The position numbers and the translations under genes were made by a program. A stretch of DNA of 64,000 bases from an uncultured Clostridium sp. (GTDB taxonomy: Bacteria; Bacillota; Clostridia; Lachnospirales; Lachnospiraceae). The DNA lies in the NCBI RefSeq assembly GCF_900547735.1, contig NZ_URHZ01000008.1, positions 1 through 64,000 on the forward strand. Direction: 5' to 3'. A model generated the notes under the pieces. That model searched no databases, had not been told where the DNA came from, and saw only the letters and a program-made list of their open reading frames with translations. The stretch's first letter is position 1; every line of letters begins with the position of its first letter. Of the stretch, positions 26,482-34,499 are shown piece by piece.

Positions 26482-26528
26482 AGCAATTTGCGTGCCAAAT
26501 TTTAAAAAAACAAAATTCAGCACGCAAA
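26482..26528 (-). promoter_or_regulatory. Consensus sigma-54 promoter with overlapping inverted repeat
   Basis: On the minus strand TGGCACGCAAATTGCT (26497 to 26482) matches the -24/-12 consensus TGGCACRNNNNTTGCW at every defined position. It ends 33 bases before the ATG of the desulfhydrase-like gene. TTTGCGTGC/GCACGCAAA arms (26520-26528 and 26487-26495) overlap it and could bind a regulator. The adjacent upstream gene encodes a GAFTGA-type activator. Confidence 0.88.
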
Positions 26529-26611
26529 CTCAACAAAAATCAGCTTTTTTAAGTTGTTCTTGACGATTGCACAGAAAAGACAGGCTTTTTTCTCCTTCAT
26601 TTTCAGGTTGT

Positions 26612-26633
26612 TCTGGTTGTTTATTCAACCAGA
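26612..26633 (-). terminator. Hairpin just after the sigma-54 activator gene
   Basis: TCTGGTTG-AATAAA-CAACCAGA on the minus strand starts 3 bases after the stop codon. There is no clear T-run, so it may be a 3'-end stabiliser rather than a full terminator. Confidence 0.45.
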
Positions 26634-26636
26634 TAT

Positions 26637-28784
26637 TCATGTAAACATGACAGTACGGAACGTACCATCCCGTTTTTTCTCTCCTTTTACCTCCCGCTCC
26701 ATATATCTCAGCGCTCTGGCTCCAAAATCGGTGATGGCCGTCCCGCCTCTTCCCGGGAATATCTGCACCATCGTATAATTGGACAGATTCTTTAATATGG
26801 TTCTCACCTCCTGCTCCGTACAGCGCAGTCCCTTCAGCGCCATCCGGTCACTGATACTTTTGCGTCCCAGTTTTTCTCCCTCTTCTTCCCCCTCCTGCAG
26901 GACGCGGAGCACTGCGGTATAACGTCTTCCCTGGCTGCCGAACTGACGCAGAAACTGTTTCATCAATGTCTCTTCCTCATCCCTCAGGCAGGGTTCTTCC
27001 TGAATCTCATCATCGTCCATCAACTGCAGGACATCTTTGACATCCATCTTCTGTTTTCCGAAATACATCAGGCGCTCTGCAAAATTGCTGAGTTCGCGTA
27101 CATTGCCCTCCCAGCGGCCGCGGCAGATTGCATCCATCGCCTCCTTTGTAAATTCAAAGTTCGTCTTGAATTTTTCCTGGAACCGCTCCAGCAGGATGGG
27201 TATGTCTCCCCTTCTCTGGCAGAGAGGGGGAAGCTGCAGTGACAGCACATTGAGGCGGTAATAAAGATCCTGCCGGAACTGATTTTTCCGCACCAGTTCC
27301 TTCAGGTTTTTATTGCTGGCCGAGATAATGCGCACATCGATATTAATAACCCGGTCTCCTCCGATTCTGATAATCTCTTTTTCCTGCAGCACGCGGAGCA
27401 GCCTGGTCTGTAAGGCAAAGTTCATTTCACTGATTTCATCTAAAAACAGGGTTCCCTTGTCGGCCAGCTCAAAGTAACCAACCTTTCCTCCTTTTTTTGC
27501 TCCTGTGAAGGCGCCTTCATTGTAGCCGAACAATTCACTTTCCAGCAGGTTCTCCGGAATGGAGGCACAGTTAATCGCAATAAAGGGATTATCCTTTCTG
27601 TTGGAACTGTTATGGATGGACTGGGCAAACAGCTCTTTCCCCGTACCGCTCTGGCCGTAGATTAGAACGGCGGAATCGGAATAGGCCATCTTTCTGGCCG
27701 TCTCCTTCAGCATCGTGATACCGGCGCTCTTTCCGACAATATCATCAAATGTATACTTGGCAGCATAGCCGCGGGAAACAATCTGACGGCGGATGGTATA
27801 CTGCTCCTTCTCAATATCCGTGAATCTTTTAATCAGAATCAGATGGCCCGAAATTCCCTCCGGATCGGAAAGCGGATAGACCGAAATAGACAGAAGCTGT
27901 TCCTCAAAAGTGATAATCCGATCCTTCAGCGATTCCGCTTCCTCCGGGAACCCCTTAAACGCCTCATCCCCAATCTTCGGCACCAGTTTCGCCAGCGGAG
28001 CAATCGTCTCCTCCAGCGTGCAGCCCAGAATCTGCTCCTGCCTCCGGTTCAGAATCTTTTCGGCCGACTTATTGATAAAATTGATCTTCCTGCTGCGGTT
28101 CAGGGTAATAATACTGCCGTCAAATATTTTCATCACCAGATTCAGCTTCTTTTCCATCGAACTGACCTCATCCAGAAGCTGCTCCGTGCCGTAGTCCGCC
28201 TTTGCCAGTGTCTGAAAGTAATTCTCAAATACCGCGGTCTGAAGCAGATACTCCAGATTGAGCCTGGTCGCAACGTTTACAATCGTCCTGGTGGATAGAA
28301 CCCGGTCCTGCAGATCGATCACGTCGGTAACCCAGGGCGGAACCAGATCCCGTTCTCCCGGCGTTATGGCGAGACTGCAGGCGGGAGGTTCCTTCATCCC
28401 GGGATAAAACGGCACTATTTCCACATGGGAAATCCCTGAGTTATAAATCAGGCCGATCGTCTCCACCGCCATCTCCAGCGTAATATTTACAAGCATCGCC
28501 TTGGTGCCGGACGGCAGCATCTTCATCTGGTTCAGCGACTGCTTTTTCAGTGTGATATCGGCAATAAAGATATCATCGCAGTTGCGCACGTACCGTTTAA
28601 CAAGATCGTAGACTCCATGTGTGGAAACCAGAATCAGGTCGGCCGTAATCCCCATCAGGATGCCGGGACCGTCTTCCACCGAATAGACCTCCGTTTCCAG
28701 GTGCTCCTGAAACAGGTTCTTCAGTTCGTCCGCGTAGAACTGTGCTATATTTCTTTGATTGGTTACCACTGCTATCTTCTTCAT
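26637..28784 (-). CDS. Sigma-54-dependent activator with PrpR-type sensor and PAS domains
   Basis: A 715-residue regulator from ATG 28784 (GAGGAG about 10 bases upstream). Order: PrpR_N-like sensor domain (about 1-180), PAS domain (about 215-330; ITLNRSRKINFINKSAEKIL), AAA+ domain (about 350-580) with Walker A GQSGTGKEL, the sigma-54 contact loop GAFTGA and Walker B GTLFLDEISEM, then a C-terminal region that does not show the usual Fis-type HTH clearly but has a winged-helix look (KSISDRMALKGLRCTEQEV). It probably senses a catabolic ligand and fires the sigma-54 promoter at 26482-26497 for the adjacent operon. Confidence 0.9.
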   Translation of the reverse strand: MKKIAVVTNQRNIAQFYADELKNLFQEHLETEVYSVEDGPGILMGITADLILVSTHGVYDLVKRYVRNCDDIFIADITLKKQSLNQMKMLPSGTKAMLVNITLEMAVETIGLIYNSGISHVEIVPFYPGMKEPPACSLAITPGERDLVPPWVTDVIDLQDRVLSTRTIVNVATRLNLEYLLQTAVFENYFQTLAKADYGTEQLLDEVSSMEKKLNLVMKIFDGSIITLNRSRKINFINKSAEKILNRRQEQILGCTLEETIAPLAKLVPKIGDEAFKGFPEEAESLKDRIITFEEQLLSISVYPLSDPEGISGHLILIKRFTDIEKEQYTIRRQIVSRGYAAKYTFDDIVGKSAGITMLKETARKMAYSDSAVLIYGQSGTGKELFAQSIHNSSNRKDNPFIAINCASIPENLLESELFGYNEGAFTGAKKGGKVGYFELADKGTLFLDEISEMNFALQTRLLRVLQEKEIIRIGGDRVINIDVRIISASNKNLKELVRKNQFRQDLYYRLNVLSLQLPPLCQRRGDIPILLERFQEKFKTNFEFTKEAMDAICRGRWEGNVRELSNFAERLMYFGKQKMDVKDVLQLMDDDEIQEEPCLRDEEETLMKQFLRQFGSQGRRYTAVLRVLQEGEEEGEKLGRKSISDRMALKGLRCTEQEVRTILKNLSNYTMVQIFPGRGGTAITDFGARALRYMEREVKGEKKRDGTFRTVMFT

Positions 28785-28910
28785 TACGGGTTTTCTCCTC
28801 TTTGCGGGTAAGTCTCCATTCCTTCTTGTGGGATTGACTGGTCTTGTCGGATTTTGTCTGATATTGCTATTATAAATACTTTCACATGGCAGGACAAGGA
28901 ATTTAATTAT

Positions 28911-28939
28911 TTGACACCCCAATCCCCGCCATATATACT
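28911..28939 (+). promoter_or_regulatory. Promoter of the DUF1847 gene
   Basis: Consensus TTGACA (28911-28916) and TATACT (28934-28939) with 17-base spacing, 40 bases upstream of the ATG. Confidence 0.75.
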
Positions 28940-28979
28940 GAATAAAAAGACATCTTTAATTCAAAGGAGGCTGTCACAT

Positions 28980-29684
28980 ATGGATAACACAGAAAGAACG
29001 AACACGCCGCAGACACCGGCTCAAAACGATTCCCAGGCTGCGGATACATGTCATGTTCCCAAGCTGCACACCTGTACGGACTGCGGTCTTTTAGGCTGCG
29101 GTACTGAAGACGGCAGTTACCCGCCGTTCTGCCTGACCGAACAGGCCGACAGGGACGAGCTGGACGAGATTGCTTCTCTTTACGCATCCGACACGATCGA
29201 CGGAAGGATGGCGAGAGCTTCCGCTAAAATCGAGGGAAATTATTACTGCCAGAAGACCCGGGTGGAGGAGACCGTCCTCTTTATCAAGGCCATTGGTGCA
29301 AAACGCGTGGGGATTGCTACCTGCTCCGGGCTGATTAATGAGGCTAAAACATTTGCCAGGATACTGAAGAAAAACGGAATTGATTATGTAAGCGTAATCT
29401 GCAAGGTGGGCAGCCGCGATAAGAAGGAGATGGGCCTCGCCGAGGAAGATAAGATTCATCCGAACCAGTTTGAGCCTATGTGCAATCCCGTTCTGCAGGC
29501 CCGCTATCTGAACCGGGCAGGCACTGATTTGAATATTGTCATCGGCTTATGCGTCGGCCATGACGCCCTGTTCAATAAGCACTCCGAAGCTCCGGTCACA
29601 ACTCTGATTGCAAAAGACCGTGTTCTGGCGCATAATCCTGTGGCGGCGCTGTACTGTCATTATTATGATAAGCTTTATAAATAG
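28980..29684 (+). CDS. DUF1847 protein with cysteine clusters (probable metal-binding)
   Basis: A 234-residue protein of the DUF1847 family. Near the N-terminus it carries CTDCGLLGCGTEDGSYPPFC (clustered cysteines), then YYCQKTRVEE, then phrases such as GIATCSGLINEAKTFA and FEPMCNPVLQARYLN. The many conserved cysteines suggest an iron-sulphur or zinc site; the function is unknown. AAAGGAGG lies 9 bases before the ATG. It diverges from the sigma-54 activator gene but has a sigma-70-type promoter. Confidence 0.85.
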   Translation: MDNTERTNTPQTPAQNDSQAADTCHVPKLHTCTDCGLLGCGTEDGSYPPFCLTEQADRDELDEIASLYASDTIDGRMARASAKIEGNYYCQKTRVEETVLFIKAIGAKRVGIATCSGLINEAKTFARILKKNGIDYVSVICKVGSRDKKEMGLAEEDKIHPNQFEPMCNPVLQARYLNRAGTDLNIVIGLCVGHDALFNKHSEAPVTTLIAKDRVLAHNPVAALYCHYYDKLYK

Positions 29685-29730
29685 GAGTTTGAATGAGCGG
29701 GAGTTCTACTAAGCGGCAGTCTCACTTACA

Positions 29731-29758
29731 AAGCCGGAGGAATCATTTCCTCCGGCTT
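29731..29758. terminator. Terminator hairpin between convergent genes
   Basis: AAGCCGGAGGA (29731-29741) pairs perfectly with TCCTCCGGCTT (29748-29758). Short T-runs only; it lies between the convergent DUF1847 and radical SAM genes. Confidence 0.65.
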
Positions 29759-29810
29759 CACCGCTGTCATTCGTTTCAGTATGCGATCCTGATGATCCAT
29801 TTACCGCCAT

Positions 29811-30419
29811 TCAGCAGTTTCCCACCTTCACAAACCTCAGATAGCCTCTGGCTGTATCCGCCAGCCGTAGCAGTGTCTCAATGTTTGTCGCTTCCCGGTC
29901 CGTCATCCTGTATCTGGGGAAAAACCGGTTCAGATGAAGCGGGATATCCGGCCGGATCGATGCAAGCCACCGGGCCAGTTCCTCTATCTCTTCCTCCGAA
30001 TCATTGAGTCCCGGAATTACAAGCGTTGTCACCTCCACATGGCTTTTCCCGGCCGCGGTGACGATGAACCTCTTCACATCCTCCAGGCTGCCGTGAACCA
30101 TCCGGTAAAACTCCGGGCTCAGATCACGGATGGGCAGCGCTCCGCTCAAAATCTCCTCCTCTCCTGCCATGGAAATCTCATAGTTCTGGCAGAAAGGACA
30201 GGAAAAACTGCAGCCGTAGCTTCCAAGTGACAATATGCGGCTCCCCGGATAGAAATAGTGGAGCGGCTTCTTTTCAATCGGATCCAGGGAGACCGAAGTC
30301 ACTTTCCCATAGGCATTGCTTTTAATCTGTCCGCCCCGGTTATATCTCACCCTGCACAGGCCTGTCCGGCCTTCCTCCGGCATACAGTGGTTTGCACATA
30401 CATTACAGGCTGTTTTCAA
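29811..30419 (-). CDS. AmmeMemoRadiSam radical SAM protein with internal deletion
   Basis: The 202-residue protein begins with the family's cysteine-rich start (ACNVCANHC), continues to the radical SAM motif CSFSCPFC, and ends with the family C-terminus (HVEVTTLVIPGLNDSEEEI, then LHLNRFFPRYRM). Full-length members have about 280-330 residues. Here RDLSPE joins directly to FYRMVHGSLEDV, so roughly 80-100 residues of the central barrel, including the usual YTYNEP region, are missing in frame. The [4Fe-4S] motif remains, but activity is doubtful. The gene overlaps the AMMECR1/MEMO fusion by 4 bases. Confidence 0.8.
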   Translation of the reverse strand: MKTACNVCANHCMPEEGRTGLCRVRYNRGGQIKSNAYGKVTSVSLDPIEKKPLHYFYPGSRILSLGSYGCSFSCPFCQNYEISMAGEEEILSGALPIRDLSPEFYRMVHGSLEDVKRFIVTAAGKSHVEVTTLVIPGLNDSEEEIEELARWLASIRPDIPLHLNRFFPRYRMTDREATNIETLLRLADTARGYLRFVKVGNC

Positions 30420-31726
30420 TAATGTCTCACCACCTCAAAACGTTCCAGTTTATAGTCTTCTTCCTCGTCGATTCCGGCCTTTTTAAGGGCGATAAAAATC
30501 TGCTGTTCCACCGTATCGACCCCCTCCAGGTTGGGAAGGAGAAGCCCCCTTCTCCGCCCGCAGCTCACGATGACGCCGTATCGCTTTACATCCAGTTCTT
30601 TTATTGCGTGAACGGGTTCGGCCTCCCCCAGCACATCCACGGTGCAGATAATTTCAGGAAGTTCCTCTCTTTTTACCTCCGGAAATCTGGGATCATAGAT
30701 TCCAGCGCTGACCGCATTATCGATGATTTCAAGCGCCACATTCTTTTGTACTCCCTGGATTGTCCCGATGCATCCCCGCAGTTCCCCGTCCTTTTTCAGG
30801 GAAACAAATACTCCGGCCCGGGTTTTAAGCATCTCCTCCGGCACTTTAAAGGATGCCTGTTCCGGCTCCTGCATTTCACGGCCGTTCTCCAGAAAACAGG
30901 TCAGGGATTCCCTGGCCAGCGCCACATAGGCGTCCTGGAATGCGGCCACCGCGTAGCCCACTCCAAACGGCCCCTCATACGACAGGAGACGTGAGCGAAG
31001 TGTCTTTCCTTCGAGGCATCCGGCCATGATACAAAAGGCGCGATGACCGCATTCTCCCGCTTTCCCGCAGAACTCTTCCGAAAATTCAAGCATCCGGTGC
31101 AGCTCTCCTCCCGCCATGATCTCCGTTACTCTCCGGTCATACTCCGGTCCCTCTTTTGTGTATTCATAAGGGCCGCTGTCCAGCAGGCAGTGCGAAAGAT
31201 CGCCGCTGGCGATTACCACAATCCTGCGTTCCAGCCTCCCGGCCGCCTCCGCAATACAGCGTCCAAGCCTGAAATGTTCCTCAAACGGAAGACCCGAAAG
31301 ACCGATCCTGACCACCTTAAAATCCTTCATCTCCCTGTTCAGGAAATAGAGCGGTATCATTGTGGCATGGTCAAGCTCCCGTCCTCTCTCCCCTTCCGTC
31401 CCCGCCGCGATATTCTCCTCCTCGGCGAGTCCGCAAAGCTCCGCAACAAACTCCGTGTCATAGATACCGCCAATCTCTAAATCCGGGTATCCATAGAGGC
31501 CGAAGTCCCCCTTAGCCCGCGTTCCCGGGGATATATGGAAATAGTCCCGGTACATGACGCTGTGCGGTGAGAGAATGACCACCGTATCCGGATGCATGGC
31601 GGCGGCCTCCTTCGCAATTTCCCGGTAGGCATCAATGGTTTTCTGAATTCTCCGCTCTTCCCCTCTCCCTATATCCGGCAGGATAAGGGGAGGATGAGGT
31701 ACAATAAATGCTCCTGCTACCGCCAT
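30416..31726 (-). CDS. AmmeMemoRadiSam B-A fusion (MEMO1-like plus AMMECR1 domain)
   Basis: A 436-residue protein from ATG 31726 (AAAGGAGGG 7 bases upstream). Residues 1-260 resemble MEMO / class III extradiol dioxygenases (FIVPHPPLILP, SPHSVMYRDYF, IASGDLSH). Residues about 270-430 are an AMMECR1 domain (GVFVSLKKDGELRGCIGTIQ). In many bacteria these domains occur with a radical SAM partner in a small operon of unknown function; here the two are fused and the radical SAM gene overlaps by ATGA. Confidence 0.88.
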   Translation of the reverse strand: MAVAGAFIVPHPPLILPDIGRGEERRIQKTIDAYREIAKEAAAMHPDTVVILSPHSVMYRDYFHISPGTRAKGDFGLYGYPDLEIGGIYDTEFVAELCGLAEEENIAAGTEGERGRELDHATMIPLYFLNREMKDFKVVRIGLSGLPFEEHFRLGRCIAEAAGRLERRIVVIASGDLSHCLLDSGPYEYTKEGPEYDRRVTEIMAGGELHRMLEFSEEFCGKAGECGHRAFCIMAGCLEGKTLRSRLLSYEGPFGVGYAVAAFQDAYVALARESLTCFLENGREMQEPEQASFKVPEEMLKTRAGVFVSLKKDGELRGCIGTIQGVQKNVALEIIDNAVSAGIYDPRFPEVKREELPEIICTVDVLGEAEPVHAIKELDVKRYGVIVSCGRRRGLLLPNLEGVDTVEQQIFIALKKAGIDEEEDYKLERFEVVRHY

Positions 31727-31810
31727 ACGGCACCCTCCTTTTGTGATATGCACACCCTGTTCGCTTTTATATTTTTACGATAACACCGATTGCAAAATTA
31801 TTCAACCAAA

Positions 31811-31858
31811 ACTCCCCCACACAGGACATCAAGGATTTGGTGTCCTGCATGGGGGAGT
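31811..31858 (-). terminator. Terminator downstream of the LeuA-AraC gene
   Basis: ACTCCCCC/GGGGGAGT outer arms and CAGGACA/TGTCCTG inner arms form a long hairpin, followed on the minus strand by TTTTGG. Bases 31859-31971 hold further GC-rich inverted segments but no gene. Confidence 0.75.
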
Positions 31859-31971
31859 ATAGACGAGGAGGGCTCCCCTGTCTAATATTGTTATAGTTGA
31901 CTCCCCTGCCGGCAAGTGGCGGTGCAGAGAACTGTAACACTCATCGTGTTATTCTGCCGTCGGCAGAAGGG

Positions 31972-33981
31972 TTATACACTGCGGCTCTGCGCCCTGTACT
32001 GGCCAGGGGTCATATCATATGTTTTCTTAAACAAACGGTTAAAATGCTCCACCGTCTCATATCCGACGGTCTCCGCAATGGATTCCACCGACTGGTTCGA
32101 CTCTTTCAGCATTTTTCTCGCCTTTTTAAGTCTCGCCTTTTTGACGGCTTCCTGGAATGTCATTCCCGATTTCTGCCTGATATATCTGGACAGATACGGT
32201 TTTGACAAATTAAAACTTTCCGCCAGATTCTCCAGAGTCACGTCGCAGTAATGGCTCTGTACATATTTCATAATATCAACGATTCTCTCTTCCCGGCCCT
32301 CTTTCACATTCTGGCTGGCAGCCAGTTTATTGGCGGCTGAGACAAGCGCCTCAATGGAGCTTATAATAATATCCTCATCAATGCCCACGCCCCAGAACAT
32401 ATTGCCCTGGTTCATAATGCCCACGTAGGAAGCTGCCTTGGAGGAAGATCCCCTGGAAACGGCATGCTCTTCGTAAATACTCAGTTCATAGCTCAGGCCG
32501 AAATAAAGTTTGATTGCATTGCTGACGGCATCTAACCGGCCGTTTCCTGTGGCCTCAATCACGCGTCTTTCCTTATTCTGCTCAATTGTCACCTGTGCTG
32601 CAATTCCTTCCTCGGTCTGTCTGAAATCGTATTCGGTAATATTGAAAATATTTCTCGGTGCAATATAGTGATCCTCGAATATCTGGTAAATCTCCGCGGG
32701 AGCCAGTTCCTGATGCTTTCTGTCGGAAACTCCCTTCACGAGGTAGCCTACCTCCTCACGCATCTTATCCGGCACATCGATGCCAAAGTTCTGTTTCAGG
32801 ATAAAGGCTACTCCGCCCTTGCCGGACTGGCTGTTGATACGGATAACGTCAGACTCATACTCACGTCCGACATCGGCCGGATCGATGGGAAGATACGGAA
32901 CATCCCATCTCTCTCCGCTCTTTCCTTCTTCTCTCCAGGACATGCCCTTGGAAATAGCATCCTGATGGGAACCGGAAAATGCGGTAAATACGAGATCGCC
33001 CGCATACGGCGTCCTCTCATAAACCTTCATGCCGGTCAGGGTCTCATATGTCTCCCTGACTTTTGCAATATTGCTAAAATCCAGCTTCGGCTCCACACCG
33101 TGGCAGAACATGTTCATTGCAACCGTGACGAGATCCACGTTACCCGTCCTCTCACCGTTTCCAAAGAGCGTCCCTTCTATACGGTCCGCACCGGCCAGCA
33201 CTCCCATCTCCGCGTCGCTGATTCCACAGCCTCTGTCATTGTGCGGATGGACACTGAGAACCACGCTGTCCCTGTATTTTAAACATTTATGGATATACTC
33301 AACCTGTGAGGCAAATACGTGAGGCATGGCAATCTGGACCGTGGTGGGAATGTTGATAATCACCTTTTTCTCCGGTGTCGGTTTCCACACGTCCAGGACT
33401 GCGTTGCAGACTTCCACCGCATAGTCGACCTCTGTTCCCGGGAAACTCTCCGGGCTGTATTCAAATGTAAAGTTACCTTCCGTCGCATCGGCCAGGCTCT
33501 TCAAAAGCACGGCGCCGTCCACTGCTATTTTCTTAACCTCGTCGCGTCCCTTCTTAAATACCTGTTCCCTCTGTGCAACAGAGGTGGAATTGTAAAGATG
33601 CACGATGGCGTGGGGAGCGCCCTTTACCGCCTCAAATGTCTTTTTGATAATATGTTCTCTCGCCTGGGTCAGCACCTGGATCGTCACATCGTCCGGAATC
33701 ATGTTCCGCTCGATAAGAGCCCTGATAAACTGGTATTCCGTATCGGAAGCAGCCGGAAAACCGACCTCAATCTCCTTGAATCCAACCTCGACGAGCATTT
33801 TGAAAAACTCCAGCTTTTCACTCAGTCCCATCGGCTCCACAAGGGCCTGGTTTCCGTCGCGCAAATCCACGCTGCACCAGATCGGCGCTTTATCAATATA
33901 ATCTTTTTTCACCCAGTCGTAGGTAACGACCGGGGGCATAAAATAAGATTTACCATACTTTTCCGCTACATTTACATTCAT
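31972..33981 (-). CDS. leuA: 2-Isopropylmalate synthase fused to an AraC-type DNA-binding domain
   Basis: A 669-residue protein from ATG 33981 (GGGAGG 8 bases upstream). Residues 1 to about 400 are a complete 2-isopropylmalate synthase catalytic barrel (DLRDGNQA metal/substrate loop, [19 protein letters not shown]). Residues about 430-550 match the leucine-binding LeuA regulatory domain ([14 protein letters not shown]). Residues 563-669 are a full AraC/XylS HTH pair: [19 protein letters not shown] and [20 protein letters not shown], ending MTPGQYR. No stop or ribosome site separates the parts. Infer: a leucine-biosynthetic enzyme that may also bind DNA in response to leucine. A T-box leader precedes it. 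Confidence 0.92.
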   Translation of the reverse strand: MNVNVAEKYGKSYFMPPVVTYDWVKKDYIDKAPIWCSVDLRDGNQALVEPMGLSEKLEFFKMLVEVGFKEIEVGFPAASDTEYQFIRALIERNMIPDDVTIQVLTQAREHIIKKTFEAVKGAPHAIVHLYNSTSVAQREQVFKKGRDEVKKIAVDGAVLLKSLADATEGNFTFEYSPESFPGTEVDYAVEVCNAVLDVWKPTPEKKVIINIPTTVQIAMPHVFASQVEYIHKCLKYRDSVVLSVHPHNDRGCGISDAEMGVLAGADRIEGTLFGNGERTGNVDLVTVAMNMFCHGVEPKLDFSNIAKVRETYETLTGMKVYERTPYAGDLVFTAFSGSHQDAISKGMSWREEGKSGERWDVPYLPIDPADVGREYESDVIRINSQSGKGGVAFILKQNFGIDVPDKMREEVGYLVKGVSDRKHQELAPAEIYQIFEDHYIAPRNIFNITEYDFRQTEEGIAAQVTIEQNKERRVIEATGNGRLDAVSNAIKLYFGLSYELSIYEEHAVSRGSSSKAASYVGIMNQGNMFWGVGIDEDIIISSIEALVSAANKLAASQNVKEGREERIVDIMKYVQSHYCDVTLENLAESFNLSKPYLSRYIRQKSGMTFQEAVKKARLKKARKMLKESNQSVESIAETVGYETVEHFNRLFKKTYDMTPGQYRAQSRSV

Positions 33982-34041
33982 TTTCATTTCCTCCCTTATA
34001 CGGTTATCGCTATTTCCTGAGAACTTCTGGGGAACTTTTCC

Positions 34042-34091
34042 GAACAACGAAAAGCACGCTTCGCGAACTTTTCATTGCCGCTCAAAAAAAG
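34042..34091. repeat. REP-like palindromic element, copy B
   Basis: Same CAACGAAAA ... TTCGCGAA ... TTTTCATTG layout as copies A and C. It lies between the T-box terminator and the leuA ribosome site, partly inside the terminator's A-run. Confidence 0.75.
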
Positions 34092-34370
34092 TCCCCATAA
34101 AAATGTTTACCCGAAACATTTTTATAGAGACGCAATGTAATCATATACGCGGTACCACTCTATTTCACGGCGCAATCGCCATGCCCTCACCGGCACTTCA
34201 TGCCATTCCCCTTTCTACGGCGGGAATTCCGTCCGCACCTACCCAATCCCTATGGACCTTCAGCCGGCTGCTCTGAGGCCAGTTCACTGTTTTTCCCCGA
34301 CCGCCTCGCACCACCCGGCAGCTCTCTGCATTTTCCGTAAAAACAATTACTCTTCCTCTTCTTCGCTTTA
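34084..34370 (-). promoter_or_regulatory. T-box leader of the leuA-araC gene
   Basis: On the minus strand the leader starts with GAAGAGTAAT and AGAGAGCTGCCGGG/GGTGCGAG (stem I features). It ends with the T-box core AGAGTGGTACCGCG (34161 to 34148), then a terminator GTC...TAAAAATGTTT-CGGG-AAACATTTTTA...GAC followed by TTTTTTT (34131 to 34084). A CUC triplet (34275-34277) followed by A is a candidate leucine specifier, which would suit leuA; I could not fold it to be sure. Uncharged tRNA should allow read-through. Bases 34371-34499 show no gene. Confidence 0.9.
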
Positions 34371-34499
34371 TTCTATTCAATTTTCGCTGTCAATTTCTGT
34401 TGCTTTATAAATGTTAACACACTTCATTTCGGCTTACAAGGTACGAATTTAATCAATTTTCTTGATTTATTTTATCTTTTCAGGGTTTTATGGAGAAAA

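Noticed and set aside
26589..26636. Strong terminator after the sigma-54 activator gene
   Set aside because: The 8-bp hairpin lacks a T-run, so it was kept only as a low-confidence hairpin.
34198..34380. 60-residue minus-strand frame upstream of leuA
   Set aside because: It lies wholly within the T-box leader, whose conserved structure explains the sequence.
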